Shown in pieces: positions 9,616 to 19,613 of a stretch of 61,831 nt of DNA (position 1 is the stretch's first letter; each line of letters starts with the position of its first letter). Source of the stretch: JAWXCF01 sp034440515 (GTDB lineage Bacteria > Bacteroidota > Bacteroidia > CAILMK01); NCBI GenBank assembly GCA_034440515.1, contig JAWXCF010000046.1:1-61831 (forward strand), written 5' to 3'. Position numbers and translations under genes: made by a program. The notes under the pieces were generated by a model, which saw only the letters and a program-made list of their open reading frames with translations, was not told the origin of the DNA and made no database searches.

Positions 9616-9643
9616 CAAAATTAACACCTCCACAGTTAACAAA
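9616..9643 (-). promoter_or_regulatory. Bacteroidota-type promoter for the GAF gene
   Basis: On the minus strand TTTG is followed after 16 bases by TAATTTTG, a good match to the Bacteroidota -33 TTTG / -7 TAnnTTTG pattern. The -7 box ends 7 bases before the first ATG of the gene. Confidence 0.55.
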
Positions 9644-9720
9644 TTTTGAGAAAATAGGGTAGAATGATTTTTAATATTGAAATTTGGAGCATCGTGTTGG
9701 TTTAGCCAATGCAGAAGCTG

Positions 9721-12486
9721 ATGTCAGAATATAATTTTAAAGAAATAGAGGCCAATTGGCAAAAATATTGGGAAGAAAATTCAACTTTTCAAGCAGATGA
9801 GAACTCTGGCAAACAACCTTATTATGTGCTAGATATGTTTCCTTACCCAAGTGGGGCAGGGCTTCACGTAGGGCATCCACTAGGTTATATAGCTAGCGAC
9901 GTGATAGCAAGATTCCATAGGCATAAAGGGTATGAAGTCCTTCACCCAATGGGCTACGATGCATTTGGCTTACCTGCAGAGCAATATGCAATAGAAACAG
10001 GTAACCATCCTGGAAGTTTTACTGATCAAAACATAGAGCGCTACCGAAAACAATTAAAAATGATTGGTTTGAGCTATGATTGGAGTAGAGAAGTAAAAAC
10101 AAGTGACCCCCAATACTACAAATGGACACAGTGGATATTTAACCAATTGTTTGATAGTTGGTACGATGAGAAAGCTAATGTTGCTAAACCTATCGAAATT
10201 TTAATATCGGAATTTCATTCAACTGGAAATTTAAATTTACAAGCAAATACAAGCTATTCTGAGTCATTTACAGCAATTCAATGGGAAGAATACGATAATA
10301 ATACACAGCAGAAAATATTAATGCACTATAGGTTAGCCTATTTAGGTGTAAGTGAGGTAAACTGGTGTGAAGAATTGGGTACAGTTCTGGCGAATGAAGA
10401 AGTAAAAGACGGATTAAGCGAAAGGGGTGGATACCCTGTCATTAAGAAAGAAATGACACAATGGTTTCTTAGAATATTGGCATACGCAGATAGATTGCTT
10501 GTAGATTTAAATAAAATTGACTGGCCAGAGGCAACAAAAGAAATGCAACGTAATTGGATAGGTAAAAGCCAAGGAGCAGAATTGCAATTTGAAGTAGAAA
10601 ACCATAACCAGCGTATAAAGGTATTTACAACCAGACCAGATACCATATTTGGTGTTACTTTTATGGTTTTAGCGCCAGAACACGAACTTGTTCTTAGTAT
10701 AGTAAGCGATTCACAGAAAGAAAGTGTAATAGAATATACCCAATACGCAAGAAACAGAAGCCAGCGGGATAGAATGGCAGATGTGAAAAACATAACCGGT
10801 GTATTCACTGGTGCGTATGCACTTCATCCATACACAAGTGAACGCCTTCCTATATGGATAAGTGATTACGTATTAGCAGATTATGGAACTGGGGCTGTAA
10901 TGGCTGTACCTGCACACGATACTAGAGATTATGGATTTGCCAAACAGTTTCAGCTTTCTATTACTTATGTAGTAGATGCTGGCTTACCTTTAGATTCTTG
11001 TATAGATTCCAAAGCAGGTACATTATTTAATTCTGACTTTTTAAATGGATTGCAAGTGGCTGATGCTGTAAAAGTTGCCATTAACTCCATTAAAGAAAAA
11101 AATATTGGCATAGGTAAGGTTAATTATAAACTTAGAGATGCCAACTTCAGCAGACAACGTTACTGGGGTGAGCCATTTCCAATTGTCTATCAAAATGGTG
11201 TACCAACACTTGTAGATACAAAATACTTACCAGTTAGCCTACCTAATGTTGACTCGTATTTGCCATCAGGAACAGGTGAATCTCCCTTAGCTAGAGCAGA
11301 AAGCTGGGTAAATACTCCCAATGGTGTACGGGAAACAGACACTATGCCTGGCTGGGCAGGGTCTAGTTGGTACTTTTTACGATATATGGATCCGCATAAC
11401 GAGGAAGTTTTTTGCAGTCCAGAACGAGAAGCCTATTGGGGTAATGTTGATTTTTATATTGGTGGTAGCGAACACGCAACAGTGCATTTATTATTTGCTA
11501 GGTTTTGGCAAAAGTTCTTATTCGATAGAGGATTTGTAACTAAAGATGAACCCTTTCAGAAATTGATAAATCAAGGAATGATTCAGGGTAGAAGTAGCCT
11601 AGCATATAGAATTAATAAAACTAACACTTTTGTATCTGCTAATCTAAAAGATAATTACGAAACCACAGCTCTTCATATAGATATAAGTATGGTGGATAAT
11701 GATGTGTTACATTTAGATAGCTTTAGAAATTGGAGGAAAGAATATAAAGATTCAGAATTTATACTAGAGGGTGATAAATTTATATGCGGCTATGAAGTAG
11801 AAAAAATGTCTAAGCGCTGGTATAATGTAGTTACTCCAGATGAAGTAATATCCAAATATGGATGCGATGCATTTAGGTTATATGAAATGTTTCTAGGCCC
11901 AATAGAATCTTCAAAACCTTGGGAGACCAAGGGTATTGATGGAGTGTCGCGATTTCTTAAAAAATTGTGGGGTCTAATTTATTCAACAGAGGGTAAATTG
12001 GTTTTGGTAGATGAGCCAGAAAAACCAGAAGACCAAAAAATACTACATAAGGGTATTAAGAAATTAACAGACGACATAAATAGGTTTAGCTTAAATACTT
12101 GCGTTAGTAACTATATGATTTTGGTAAATGAGCTTACTGCCAATTCTTGCCATACTAAGTCTATTATAGAGCAGCTTGCTATATTATTATCTCCATTTGC
12201 TCCACACGTTAGTGAGGAAATTTGGAAAATTTGTGGCCATACCCAAGGCTTATCTACAATACCATATCCGGTGTTTAATCCTGATTTTCTAATAGAATCA
12301 GAGATAGAATATCCAGTTTCTGTTAATGGTAAGACTAGATTTAAAATAGTTGTAGCTGCAGATGCCGGTGCTGATGCTGTAAAACAAATGGCATTACAAC
12401 ATATTGAAATGGGAAAATGGCTGGCCGGTAAGGAGCCTAAAAAAATAATAGTTGTGACAGGTAGAATAGTAAATGTTGTAGTGTAA
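9721..12486 (+). CDS. leuS: Leucyl-tRNA synthetase
   Basis: Class I aminoacyl-tRNA synthetase charging tRNA-Leu. The ATG at 9721 (MSEYNFKEIEANWQ) matches the usual family start; an in-frame ATG also lies at 9709. HIGH is HVGH at residues 49-52. The CP1 editing domain is present (TTRPDTIFGVTF, GTGAVMAVPAHD). The KMSKS loop reads KMSKR at residues 695-699, preceded by a leucine-specific insertion with charged, repeat-free sequence. 921 aa, the longer form seen in Bacteroidota. Divergent from the GAF gene; a partial promoter box (GAAATTTG) ends at 9686. Confidence 0.96.
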   Translation: MSEYNFKEIEANWQKYWEENSTFQADENSGKQPYYVLDMFPYPSGAGLHVGHPLGYIASDVIARFHRHKGYEVLHPMGYDAFGLPAEQYAIETGNHPGSFTDQNIERYRKQLKMIGLSYDWSREVKTSDPQYYKWTQWIFNQLFDSWYDEKANVAKPIEILISEFHSTGNLNLQANTSYSESFTAIQWEEYDNNTQQKILMHYRLAYLGVSEVNWCEELGTVLANEEVKDGLSERGGYPVIKKEMTQWFLRILAYADRLLVDLNKIDWPEATKEMQRNWIGKSQGAELQFEVENHNQRIKVFTTRPDTIFGVTFMVLAPEHELVLSIVSDSQKESVIEYTQYARNRSQRDRMADVKNITGVFTGAYALHPYTSERLPIWISDYVLADYGTGAVMAVPAHDTRDYGFAKQFQLSITYVVDAGLPLDSCIDSKAGTLFNSDFLNGLQVADAVKVAINSIKEKNIGIGKVNYKLRDANFSRQRYWGEPFPIVYQNGVPTLVDTKYLPVSLPNVDSYLPSGTGESPLARAESWVNTPNGVRETDTMPGWAGSSWYFLRYMDPHNEEVFCSPEREAYWGNVDFYIGGSEHATVHLLFARFWQKFLFDRGFVTKDEPFQKLINQGMIQGRSSLAYRINKTNTFVSANLKDNYETTALHIDISMVDNDVLHLDSFRNWRKEYKDSEFILEGDKFICGYEVEKMSKRWYNVVTPDEVISKYGCDAFRLYEMFLGPIESSKPWETKGIDGVSRFLKKLWGLIYSTEGKLVLVDEPEKPEDQKILHKGIKKLTDDINRFSLNTCVSNYMILVNELTANSCHTKSIIEQLAILLSPFAPHVSEEIWKICGHTQGLSTIPYPVFNPDFLIESEIEYPVSVNGKTRFKIVVAADAGADAVKQMALQHIEMGKWLAGKEPKKIIVVTGRIVNVVV

Positions 12487-12548
12487 TTACTTTATGTAAA
12501 AAACATTATTGCGTCCCCGTAGCTTTCTAATAATTACACTTTACTATT

Positions 12549-13592
12549 TTGGATTTAATTGAATTTAGAGAAAAAGGAATGTACTGCTCGGTAGGGCAAT
12601 TTTATATAGATCCATATAAGGGTGTAGATAAGGCTATTATTTCTCACGGTCACGGTGACCACGCTAGGTATGGTAGTAAGCACTATTTAGCTCATCCTGA
12701 TACAGTCGCTATTATGAATGTACGCTTAGGTAAGGTAAATAATTACCAAGGCCTAGAGTACGGCGAGGAAATAAATATAAATGGAGTTAAGATAAGTTTA
12801 CACCCTGCTGGTCACATTATTGGTTCGTCTCAAGTAAGACTAGAATATCAAGGGGAGGTTTGGGTATTTGGTGGGGATTATAAAACTCAAGATGATGGCA
12901 TTAGTCAGGCTTTTGTACCAGTACCTTGTCATACATTTATCTCAGAATGTACATTTGGTTTACCTATTTACAATTGGAAGCCACAGGCAGAAATATTTGA
13001 AGACATTCACAATTGGTGGTTAAATAACCAGCAACGTGGCTTAGCCAGTGTCATTTTAGCCTATAGTCTAGGCAAAGCACAAAGAATAATTCATAATTTA
13101 GACCTTAATACGGGCCCAGTTTATACCCACGGTTCTATATATCAACTAAATAAAGCATTACGTGAAGTGGGACAAAATATTCCAGAATTACCTAAAGTTG
13201 ATTTATCTATTAAAAATAAAGGACTTTACAGAAATGCACTAATTATAGCGCCTCCATCGTCTGCTGGTTCACCTTGGTTAAAGCGTTTTTCACCATTTAG
13301 TCTTGGTGTATGTAGTGGTTGGATGGCCCTAAGGGGATCAAAAAGAAGGCAAGCAGCAGATAAAGGATTTGTATTAAGTGACCACGCTGATTGGGTTGGA
13401 CTTAATAGTGCCATTGCTGCAACGGGTTGTGAACGGGTAATAGCTACCCACGGTTATACCCAAATATTTGCCGCTTGGCTTAGAGAAAAAGGATATGATG
13501 CCTTCGCTCAAAAAACCTTATTTGAAGATGAAGAACAAAGCAAAGAAGAAGTTTTACCAAATGTAGAAAATGAGAATGGGGAGGTAAATTAA
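12549..13592 (+). CDS. Ligase-associated metallo-beta-lactamase DNA exonuclease
   Basis: Metallo-beta-lactamase/beta-CASP-like nuclease of the ligase-associated DNA damage response group (TIGR04122). The metal-binding HxHxDH is His33-Gly-His-Gly-Asp37-His38; a later Asp (FGGDYKT), LSDHADW and ATHGYTQ supply the other ligands. 347 aa. The start is a TTG: residues 2-12 (DLIEFREKGMYC) match the family N-terminus, so the ATG at 12579 looks too late. The stop overlaps the ligase ATG by one base. It likely processes DNA ends before ligation. Confidence 0.87.
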   Translation: MDLIEFREKGMYCSVGQFYIDPYKGVDKAIISHGHGDHARYGSKHYLAHPDTVAIMNVRLGKVNNYQGLEYGEEININGVKISLHPAGHIIGSSQVRLEYQGEVWVFGGDYKTQDDGISQAFVPVPCHTFISECTFGLPIYNWKPQAEIFEDIHNWWLNNQQRGLASVILAYSLGKAQRIIHNLDLNTGPVYTHGSIYQLNKALREVGQNIPELPKVDLSIKNKGLYRNALIIAPPSSAGSPWLKRFSPFSLGVCSGWMALRGSKRRQAADKGFVLSDHADWVGLNSAIAATGCERVIATHGYTQIFAAWLREKGYDAFAQKTLFEDEEQSKEEVLPNVENENGEVN

Positions 13593-15193
13593 TGAAGGAT
13601 TTTGCGCAATTGTATTATGATTTAGATCAAACAAATAAAACCAATGATAAAGTAGAAATATTAAAGGAATATTTTCTTAATGCGAATGAGGAAGATAAGA
13701 AATGGGCTTTAGCATTATTTATTGGAAAAAGACCTAAAAGAATTATATCAAGTACACTACTACGTGAGTATGCTGCTGAATTTTCTGGAATCCCACTTTG
13801 GCTATTTGAAGAAAGTTATAGTATAGTAGGCGATTTGTCAGAGACTATTTCATTATTGTTACCACCACCAACTCAGGCTGAAAGTTATAGTCTAAGCTAT
13901 TGGATAGGGCTAATGCAGTCTATGGGTAAAAAGTCTATAGATGAGCGAAAAGAAGCTATGATTCAGGCTTGGGATACTATGAATAGCCAAGAACGAATGG
14001 TATTCTCTAAAATTACAAGTAGCACATTTAGAGTCGGCGTTTCACAAAATTTAGTAATAAGGGCATTATCACAAGCTTATCATATTGATGGTAACGTAAT
14101 AGCCCACAGACTAATGGGTAATTGGAATCCAAATGAAATTAGTTTTGATGAATTAATATTATCACACAACAATAAGGATTTATTAAGTAGGCCCTATCCA
14201 TTTTGCCTGGCATACCCAATAGAAAAACAAGTAAATGAATTAGGTCAAGCTACAAAATGGGTAGCAGAGTGGAAATGGGACGGAATTAGAAGTCAAATTA
14301 TAAAAAGGGCGGGTCAACTTTTCATTTGGAGCAGGGGTGAGGAACTAATAACTGATAAGTTTCCTGAACTACAAACTCTCTTGAATATCATCCCGGATGG
14401 AACAGTAATCGACGGCGAAATACTGCCATATAGTGAAGGAAAAGTATTAACATTTAATGTATTGCAAACCAGAATAGGAAGAAAGAACTTGAACCCAAAA
14501 ATTCTAAGAGAAGCCCCTGTAATTGTATATGCTTACGATTTACTAGAGTGGGATAACGAAGATATTAGAGGAAAAACATTAGCAGACAGGCAAGCATTAT
14601 TAAATACATTAGTAAATGGTTTAGATCAAAATGCTCAAATACAACTACCGCCAAGTATTTATTTTAATGATTGGGATGAATTACCAGCCATAAGAACCAA
14701 AAGTAGAGCATATATGGCTGAAGGTTTGATGCTGAAACGAAAAGAAAGCATCTATCAAGTTGGAAGAAAAAAAGGTGATTGGTGGAAGTGGAAAATAGAC
14801 CCTCTTAGCATAGATGCCGTTATGATATATGCTCAAAGAGGCTCTGGCAGGCGAGCTAATCTTTATACAGATTATACCTTTGCAGTAAAAAATGGAGAGG
14901 AATTTGTACCCTTTACCAAGGCGTATAGTGGTTTGACAGACAAAGAAATCCTAGAAGTTGATAAGTGGATAAAGTTTCACACTAAGGAAAAATTTGGACC
15001 TGTTCGTACGGTTGACCCTCAATTAGTCTTTGAAATAGGATTTGAAGGAATTCAAAAATCATCACGGCATAAATCAGGGATAGCATTGCGATTCCCAAGA
15101 ATGCTGAGGTGGAGAACAGATAAAGTTGTAAACGACATAAACACATTAGAAGATTTACAGCAGATGTTGGCTCAATATGAAAAGGGACTCTAA
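13592..15193 (+). CDS. ATP-dependent DNA ligase (ligase-associated repair module)
   Basis: Seals nicks using ATP; distinct from the replicative NAD-dependent LigA at 45.0 kb. The N-terminal DNA-binding domain is followed by motif I, where the adenylated lysine is Lys228 in WKWDGIR; later motifs are visible (DGEILP, AEGLMLKRKES, DWWKWK), then an OB-fold. 533 aa, the bacterial LigB/TIGR04120 type. It overlaps the exonuclease by one nucleotide and the helicase by 17, so the three proteins are almost certainly made from one message and act together on damaged DNA. Confidence 0.92.
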   Translation: MKDFAQLYYDLDQTNKTNDKVEILKEYFLNANEEDKKWALALFIGKRPKRIISSTLLREYAAEFSGIPLWLFEESYSIVGDLSETISLLLPPPTQAESYSLSYWIGLMQSMGKKSIDERKEAMIQAWDTMNSQERMVFSKITSSTFRVGVSQNLVIRALSQAYHIDGNVIAHRLMGNWNPNEISFDELILSHNNKDLLSRPYPFCLAYPIEKQVNELGQATKWVAEWKWDGIRSQIIKRAGQLFIWSRGEELITDKFPELQTLLNIIPDGTVIDGEILPYSEGKVLTFNVLQTRIGRKNLNPKILREAPVIVYAYDLLEWDNEDIRGKTLADRQALLNTLVNGLDQNAQIQLPPSIYFNDWDELPAIRTKSRAYMAEGLMLKRKESIYQVGRKKGDWWKWKIDPLSIDAVMIYAQRGSGRRANLYTDYTFAVKNGEEFVPFTKAYSGLTDKEILEVDKWIKFHTKEKFGPVRTVDPQLVFEIGFEGIQKSSRHKSGIALRFPRMLRWRTDKVVNDINTLEDLQQMLAQYEKGL

Positions 15194-17675
15194 AGACCTG
15201 CTAATAAATAGTCCTGGTTATGCAGCTGTAAATGAATGGTTTCAAGCTAAAGACTGGCATCCTTATCCATTTCAAATACAAGTATGGGATGCAATAAGCC
15301 AAGGTAAAAACGGTATGCTAAATGCACCAACGGGGAGCGGTAAAACCTACAGCCTGTTTATGCCTTTTGTTATAGATTGGATAAATAAAAATCCGAATGA
15401 CTACACCAGTAAGACAAAAAACGGTTTAAGACTCATTTGGGTAACTCCTATTAGAGCATTGACTAACGACATACAGAAGGCATTACAGAAAGCAGCTTGG
15501 GAAATGAAGTTGCCTTGGCTAATTAAGGTGCGAACTGGAGATACCTCAACTGCTGAAAAACAGAAAATGAAAAGGCAAATGCCTGAAGTTCTTATTACCA
15601 CACCTGAGTCATTGCACATAATGCTAGGGCAGAAAGAACATCATAAATATTTTGAGGACCTAGATGGGGTAGTAGTTGATGAATGGCACGAGTTATTGGG
15701 CAATAAACGAGGAGTATTAATGGAATTGGCACTGAACCGAATGCGAACATTCAAGCCAACATTCATAACTTGGTGTATTAGCGCAACCATAGGAAATATG
15801 GACGAAGCTCTAAAAGTAATGCTAGGTGTAGGCAATTATTTACAAAATTCAACCATAGTCCACGCTGAAATTGAGAAGAAATTAAAGATTGAGAGCATAT
15901 TGCCAGACGATGTTGAGCGATTTCCTTGGGCAGGTCATTTGGGATTAAAACTCTTACCTAAAATAATTCCCATAATAGATTCAGCACAAACTACTTTAGT
16001 ATTTGTAAATACTAGAGCTCAATGTGAGTTATGGTACCGTTCTATATTAGAATTTAAGCCAGACTATGCTGGTAGTATTGCCATACACCACGGCAGTTTA
16101 GATAAGGAAGTAAGAGAATGGGTTGAAGCTTCACTGCATACAGGTCAATTAAAAATATGCGTGTGTACCAGCAGTTTAGATTTAGGGGTTGACTTTTCAC
16201 CAGTTGATGCAATAATACAAATAGGCAGCCCAAAGGGAGTTTCCCGATTTTTACAAAGGGCAGGTAGAAGTGGACACAGACCTGGTGCTCTAAGCACAGC
16301 TTATTTCTTACCCACACACGCGTTAGAATTGGTAGAGGCAGCTGCATTAAAATATGCCATTACATTAAAAAAATTTGAGTGGAGAATACCAGTCCATTTG
16401 CCTATAGACGTATTATTACAATATATGATGACCTTGGCAGTAGGCGATGGATTTTTACCAGACGAACTATATAATCAAATTAATAAGACCTTTACATTTA
16501 AAGACTTAGAAAAAGTTGATTTTGACTGGTGTTGCAATTTCTTAATTCACGGGGGCAATACTCTAAAAGAATATGATGAGTTTCAAAAAGTAGTATTAGT
16601 AAATGGAAAATATGTAGTTACTAATAAACGAATTGCATATCGCCACCGAATGTCAATAGGTACCATAGTTTCAGATCCACTTATTAAAATCCAATTTCAG
16701 CGTGGCTCTTTTATCGGGCAAGTAGAGGAAAGTTTTATTTCTAAATTGAATCCAGGAAATGTGTTTTGGTACAGTGGCAGGTCTTTAGAGTTTGTCCAAT
16801 TAAGGGAAATGACTGCCATTGTGAAAAAATCTACAGCAAAAAACGGGATAATACCAAGCTTTCAAGGTTCAAGAATGTCGCTAAGCTCAAAGTTAGCAGA
16901 ACAATTACGTGAAAAACTAAGTATGTATCATCAAGGTATAGTGGAAGATGTAGAAATGGAAACACTAAGACCATTGTTGGATTTGCAAGAACGTTGGTCT
17001 CTAATTCCTGATAATGACGTACTCCTTATAGAAAACTTGAAATCTAAAGAAGGTTTTCATATTTATATTTATGCATTTGCAGGTAGATTGGTGCACGAAG
17101 GATTTGCAGCTTTAATTGCCTACAGACTGTCACAAATTAAAGCTATATCATTCAGTATAGCCTATAACGATTACGGCTTTGAGTTAATGAGCGACGAAGA
17201 TTCAGACATTCAATCTGCAATAGATGCAGGTTTATTTAGGCTAGAAAACTTGGAATCTGATTTGGTAGCAAGTGTAAATAGTACAGAAATGGCAAAACGC
17301 AGATTTAGGGAAATATCTCAAATAGCAGGGTTAATTTTTACAGGATTCCCTGGAAAATCTAAAAGAAACAAGCAGCTACAAGCCAGTAGTAGTTTAATAT
17401 TTGAGGTATTTAGAGACTATGACCCGGAAAATTTATTGATTAAGCAGGCTTACGAAGAAGTATATCGATATTTACTAGACACAGACCAATTAAAAATTGA
17501 ACTAACTAAAATAAATTTGGGTCAAATAATTGTAAAAGACATACTTAAACCAACTCCATTTGCATTCCCAATAATGGTAGATAGAATGCGTGAGAAACTA
17601 AGCAGCGAAGGTATTGTAAGTAGAATTGAAAAGTTGCAGTTGCAATTAGAATTAGATGCAGAACTTGAGTATTAG
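15177..17675 (+). CDS. Ligase-associated Lhr-like DEXH-box helicase
   Basis: Superfamily 2 ATP-dependent 3'-5' DNA helicase, Lhr-core type (TIGR04121). Walker A APTGSGKT is at residues 50-57, the DEXH box is DEWH at 168-171, SAT follows, then motif V/VI in the second RecA domain (SSLDLGVDFSPV, QRAGRSGHRPG). The C-terminal winged-helix and Lhr-core domains complete 832 aa. It overlaps the ligase gene by 17 nt. The phosphoesterase (PdeM) that often follows this gene in other genomes is not here; the next gene is a small protein of unknown function. Confidence 0.92.
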   Translation: MKRDSKDLLINSPGYAAVNEWFQAKDWHPYPFQIQVWDAISQGKNGMLNAPTGSGKTYSLFMPFVIDWINKNPNDYTSKTKNGLRLIWVTPIRALTNDIQKALQKAAWEMKLPWLIKVRTGDTSTAEKQKMKRQMPEVLITTPESLHIMLGQKEHHKYFEDLDGVVVDEWHELLGNKRGVLMELALNRMRTFKPTFITWCISATIGNMDEALKVMLGVGNYLQNSTIVHAEIEKKLKIESILPDDVERFPWAGHLGLKLLPKIIPIIDSAQTTLVFVNTRAQCELWYRSILEFKPDYAGSIAIHHGSLDKEVREWVEASLHTGQLKICVCTSSLDLGVDFSPVDAIIQIGSPKGVSRFLQRAGRSGHRPGALSTAYFLPTHALELVEAAALKYAITLKKFEWRIPVHLPIDVLLQYMMTLAVGDGFLPDELYNQINKTFTFKDLEKVDFDWCCNFLIHGGNTLKEYDEFQKVVLVNGKYVVTNKRIAYRHRMSIGTIVSDPLIKIQFQRGSFIGQVEESFISKLNPGNVFWYSGRSLEFVQLREMTAIVKKSTAKNGIIPSFQGSRMSLSSKLAEQLREKLSMYHQGIVEDVEMETLRPLLDLQERWSLIPDNDVLLIENLKSKEGFHIYIYAFAGRLVHEGFAALIAYRLSQIKAISFSIAYNDYGFELMSDEDSDIQSAIDAGLFRLENLESDLVASVNSTEMAKRRFREISQIAGLIFTGFPGKSKRNKQLQASSSLIFEVFRDYDPENLLIKQAYEEVYRYLLDTDQLKIELTKINLGQIIVKDILKPTPFAFPIMVDRMREKLSSEGIVSRIEKLQLQLELDAELEY

Positions 17676-17712
17676 ACCAACAATAGGTGCGTAATTTGCA
17701 GTAAAATAGATT

Positions 17713-18171
17713 ATGAACAAAATTTGGCTATTCCCCTCTGTCAGAAAATTGACAGGAACTGAGGAAATAATTATAAAAAGAGACATTACCCAATTTTTAG
17801 ACTCTTGGGCGGCACACGGTGCTCAGTTAACTGCCAAAGTTGACATACTTCATAATATGATAATAAAAGTATCAGCTAATGAAGAAATGGTTATAGCTTC
17901 TGGTTGTAGCATCGATAAAATGACGAAATTTATAAGTGCCATTAGCGATAATTACCACTTAGACCTATTTAATAGAGAACGTATATATATTATTGATAAT
18001 CAAGATAAAATACAGTTTTTCAAGCTAAGCGAACTCAATAAAAAGGTAAAAGCTGATAATGCGCTTCTACAATACAATGTCTTAAATAATAGCGTTGTGT
18101 CAGATTTAGAATTTGAGCAAAACTGGTCACTACCACTAAAAGAGTCCGCCTACAGTCGAATGTTAACTTAA
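17713..18171 (+). CDS. Conserved Bacteroidota protein of unknown function (often mislabelled ABC transporter ATPase)
   Basis: 152-aa cytosolic protein with no Walker motif, despite the 'ABC transporter ATPase' name given to this family in some annotations. Recognisable family features are the N-terminal WLFPSVRKL, the central SWAAHGAQLTAK and the ASGCSIDKM motif near residue 60. No signal peptide or membrane segment. It follows the helicase by 37 nt, so may be cotranscribed with the repair genes, and its last 4 nt overlap the convergent pyk. Function unknown. Confidence 0.7.
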   Translation: MNKIWLFPSVRKLTGTEEIIIKRDITQFLDSWAAHGAQLTAKVDILHNMIIKVSANEEMVIASGCSIDKMTKFISAISDNYHLDLFNRERIYIIDNQDKIQFFKLSELNKKVKADNALLQYNVLNNSVVSDLEFEQNWSLPLKESAYSRMLT

Positions 18172-19613
18172 TCTACAACTGTTATTTTCAACGCATTAGT
18201 TCTAGCCCTTTGGTCTATCGGCATACTTGCAGTATTTATTACAATGTCACCAGACTCTAAGTGTCCACTTTCCTTCAGCATTATTATTACATCTGTTATG
18301 GTGTCGTCTGTTGACTTAAATTGATTGTACAAAAAGCCTCTAACCCCCCAAATTAAATTTACTGTGTTTATCAGGCTAGGATCGTCAGAGAATATATAAA
18401 TTTTCGCCTCAGGTCTAAAACTGGCTATTTTAAAAGCAGTATAACCAGACTTTGTCATACTAATTATTGCCTTAGCATTTACTTCTTTAGACATTAGTAC
18501 AGCGTTTAAACAAACAGCATCAGATAAAAATGTATTAGAATTATTATCTAGCGTATAGTTTGATCTATATACAGATTTGTCAGCCTCCATCGTTGCTATT
18601 ATTCTATCCATATGCTCAATAGTTTGAACAGGGTATTGACCTACAGATGTTTCTCCGCTTAACATTACAGCATCTGCCCCACTCAGTACAGCAGTGGCTA
18701 CGTCGTTCGTTTCAGCACGAGTAGGTTTGCTATTCACAATCATACTTTCCATCATTTGGGTAGCTATGATTACAGGCTTGCTTTGTGCCTTACATTTTAG
18801 CACTACCTTCTTTTGTATTAGAGGTACTTGCTCCAATGGCATTTCTACACCCAGATCGCCTCTAGCTACCATTACAGCATCAGCTTCTCTAATAATTTCA
18901 TCTATTTTAGCAACTGCCTCAGGCTTTTCTATCTTGGCAACTACTTTAGTTTTCTTACCAGCTTTTTTTATCAATGCCTTGATGTGAACCAAGTCTTCAG
19001 GGGAACGTACAAAGCTCAGCCCCACCCATTCTACATCATTTTTCAAGGCAAACTCAAGGTCTATTAGGTCTTTCTCTGTCAGAGAAGGTAAGCTTATTTT
19101 TGTATTAGGAAGATTCACTCCTTTTCTAGAACTTACTATACCACCCATAATTACTCTAGCTTTTACTTCATCTAGCTCATTCGTATTTTCAATTAGAAGT
19201 TCAAGCGCACCATCATTCACCAATATTTTCTCGCCTGCTTTTACATCTTTTGGAAATTGAGGATAAGTTATATACACCTTTGCAGCCGTACCCAATACTT
19301 TGTTGGTAGTAAATGTAACTAGGTCGCCAACATTCCATTTATCACTGCCATTTTCCATATCTCCTAGCCTTAACTTAGGACCTTGTAGGTCACATAGTAT
19401 GCAAACGTGAAGATTGTGTTTAAGATTAACACTTCTAATTAAATCTATTATTTTTTGCAACTCCTCGTGGTCACCGTGACTGAAATTTAACCTACAAATG
19501 TCAACCCCAGCAATGATCATTTCTGTTAACACATCTTCACTAGAAGAAGCAGGACCTATGGTTGCAATAATTTTTGTCCTGTTAAAATTTGGACCTTTAA
19601 GTTTACTTAGCAT
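18168..19613 (-). CDS. pyk: Pyruvate kinase
   Basis: Final step of glycolysis: phosphoenolpyruvate plus ADP to pyruvate plus ATP. 481 aa with the complete TIM-barrel motif set: KIIATIGPAS at the N-terminus, RLNFSHG, VGLSFVRSPED, the active-site lysine loop VVAKIEKPEAV, VARGDLGVEMP and ATQMMESM, then the allosteric C-terminal domain. Its start overlaps the end of the upstream IPExxxVDY-like gene by 11 nt, an arrangement common in Bacteroidota. Confidence 0.96.
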   Translation of the reverse strand: MLSKLKGPNFNRTKIIATIGPASSSEDVLTEMIIAGVDICRLNFSHGDHEELQKIIDLIRSVNLKHNLHVCILCDLQGPKLRLGDMENGSDKWNVGDLVTFTTNKVLGTAAKVYITYPQFPKDVKAGEKILVNDGALELLIENTNELDEVKARVIMGGIVSSRKGVNLPNTKISLPSLTEKDLIDLEFALKNDVEWVGLSFVRSPEDLVHIKALIKKAGKKTKVVAKIEKPEAVAKIDEIIREADAVMVARGDLGVEMPLEQVPLIQKKVVLKCKAQSKPVIIATQMMESMIVNSKPTRAETNDVATAVLSGADAVMLSGETSVGQYPVQTIEHMDRIIATMEADKSVYRSNYTLDNNSNTFLSDAVCLNAVLMSKEVNAKAIISMTKSGYTAFKIASFRPEAKIYIFSDDPSLINTVNLIWGVRGFLYNQFKSTDDTITDVIIMLKESGHLESGDIVINTASMPIDQRARTNALKITVVD

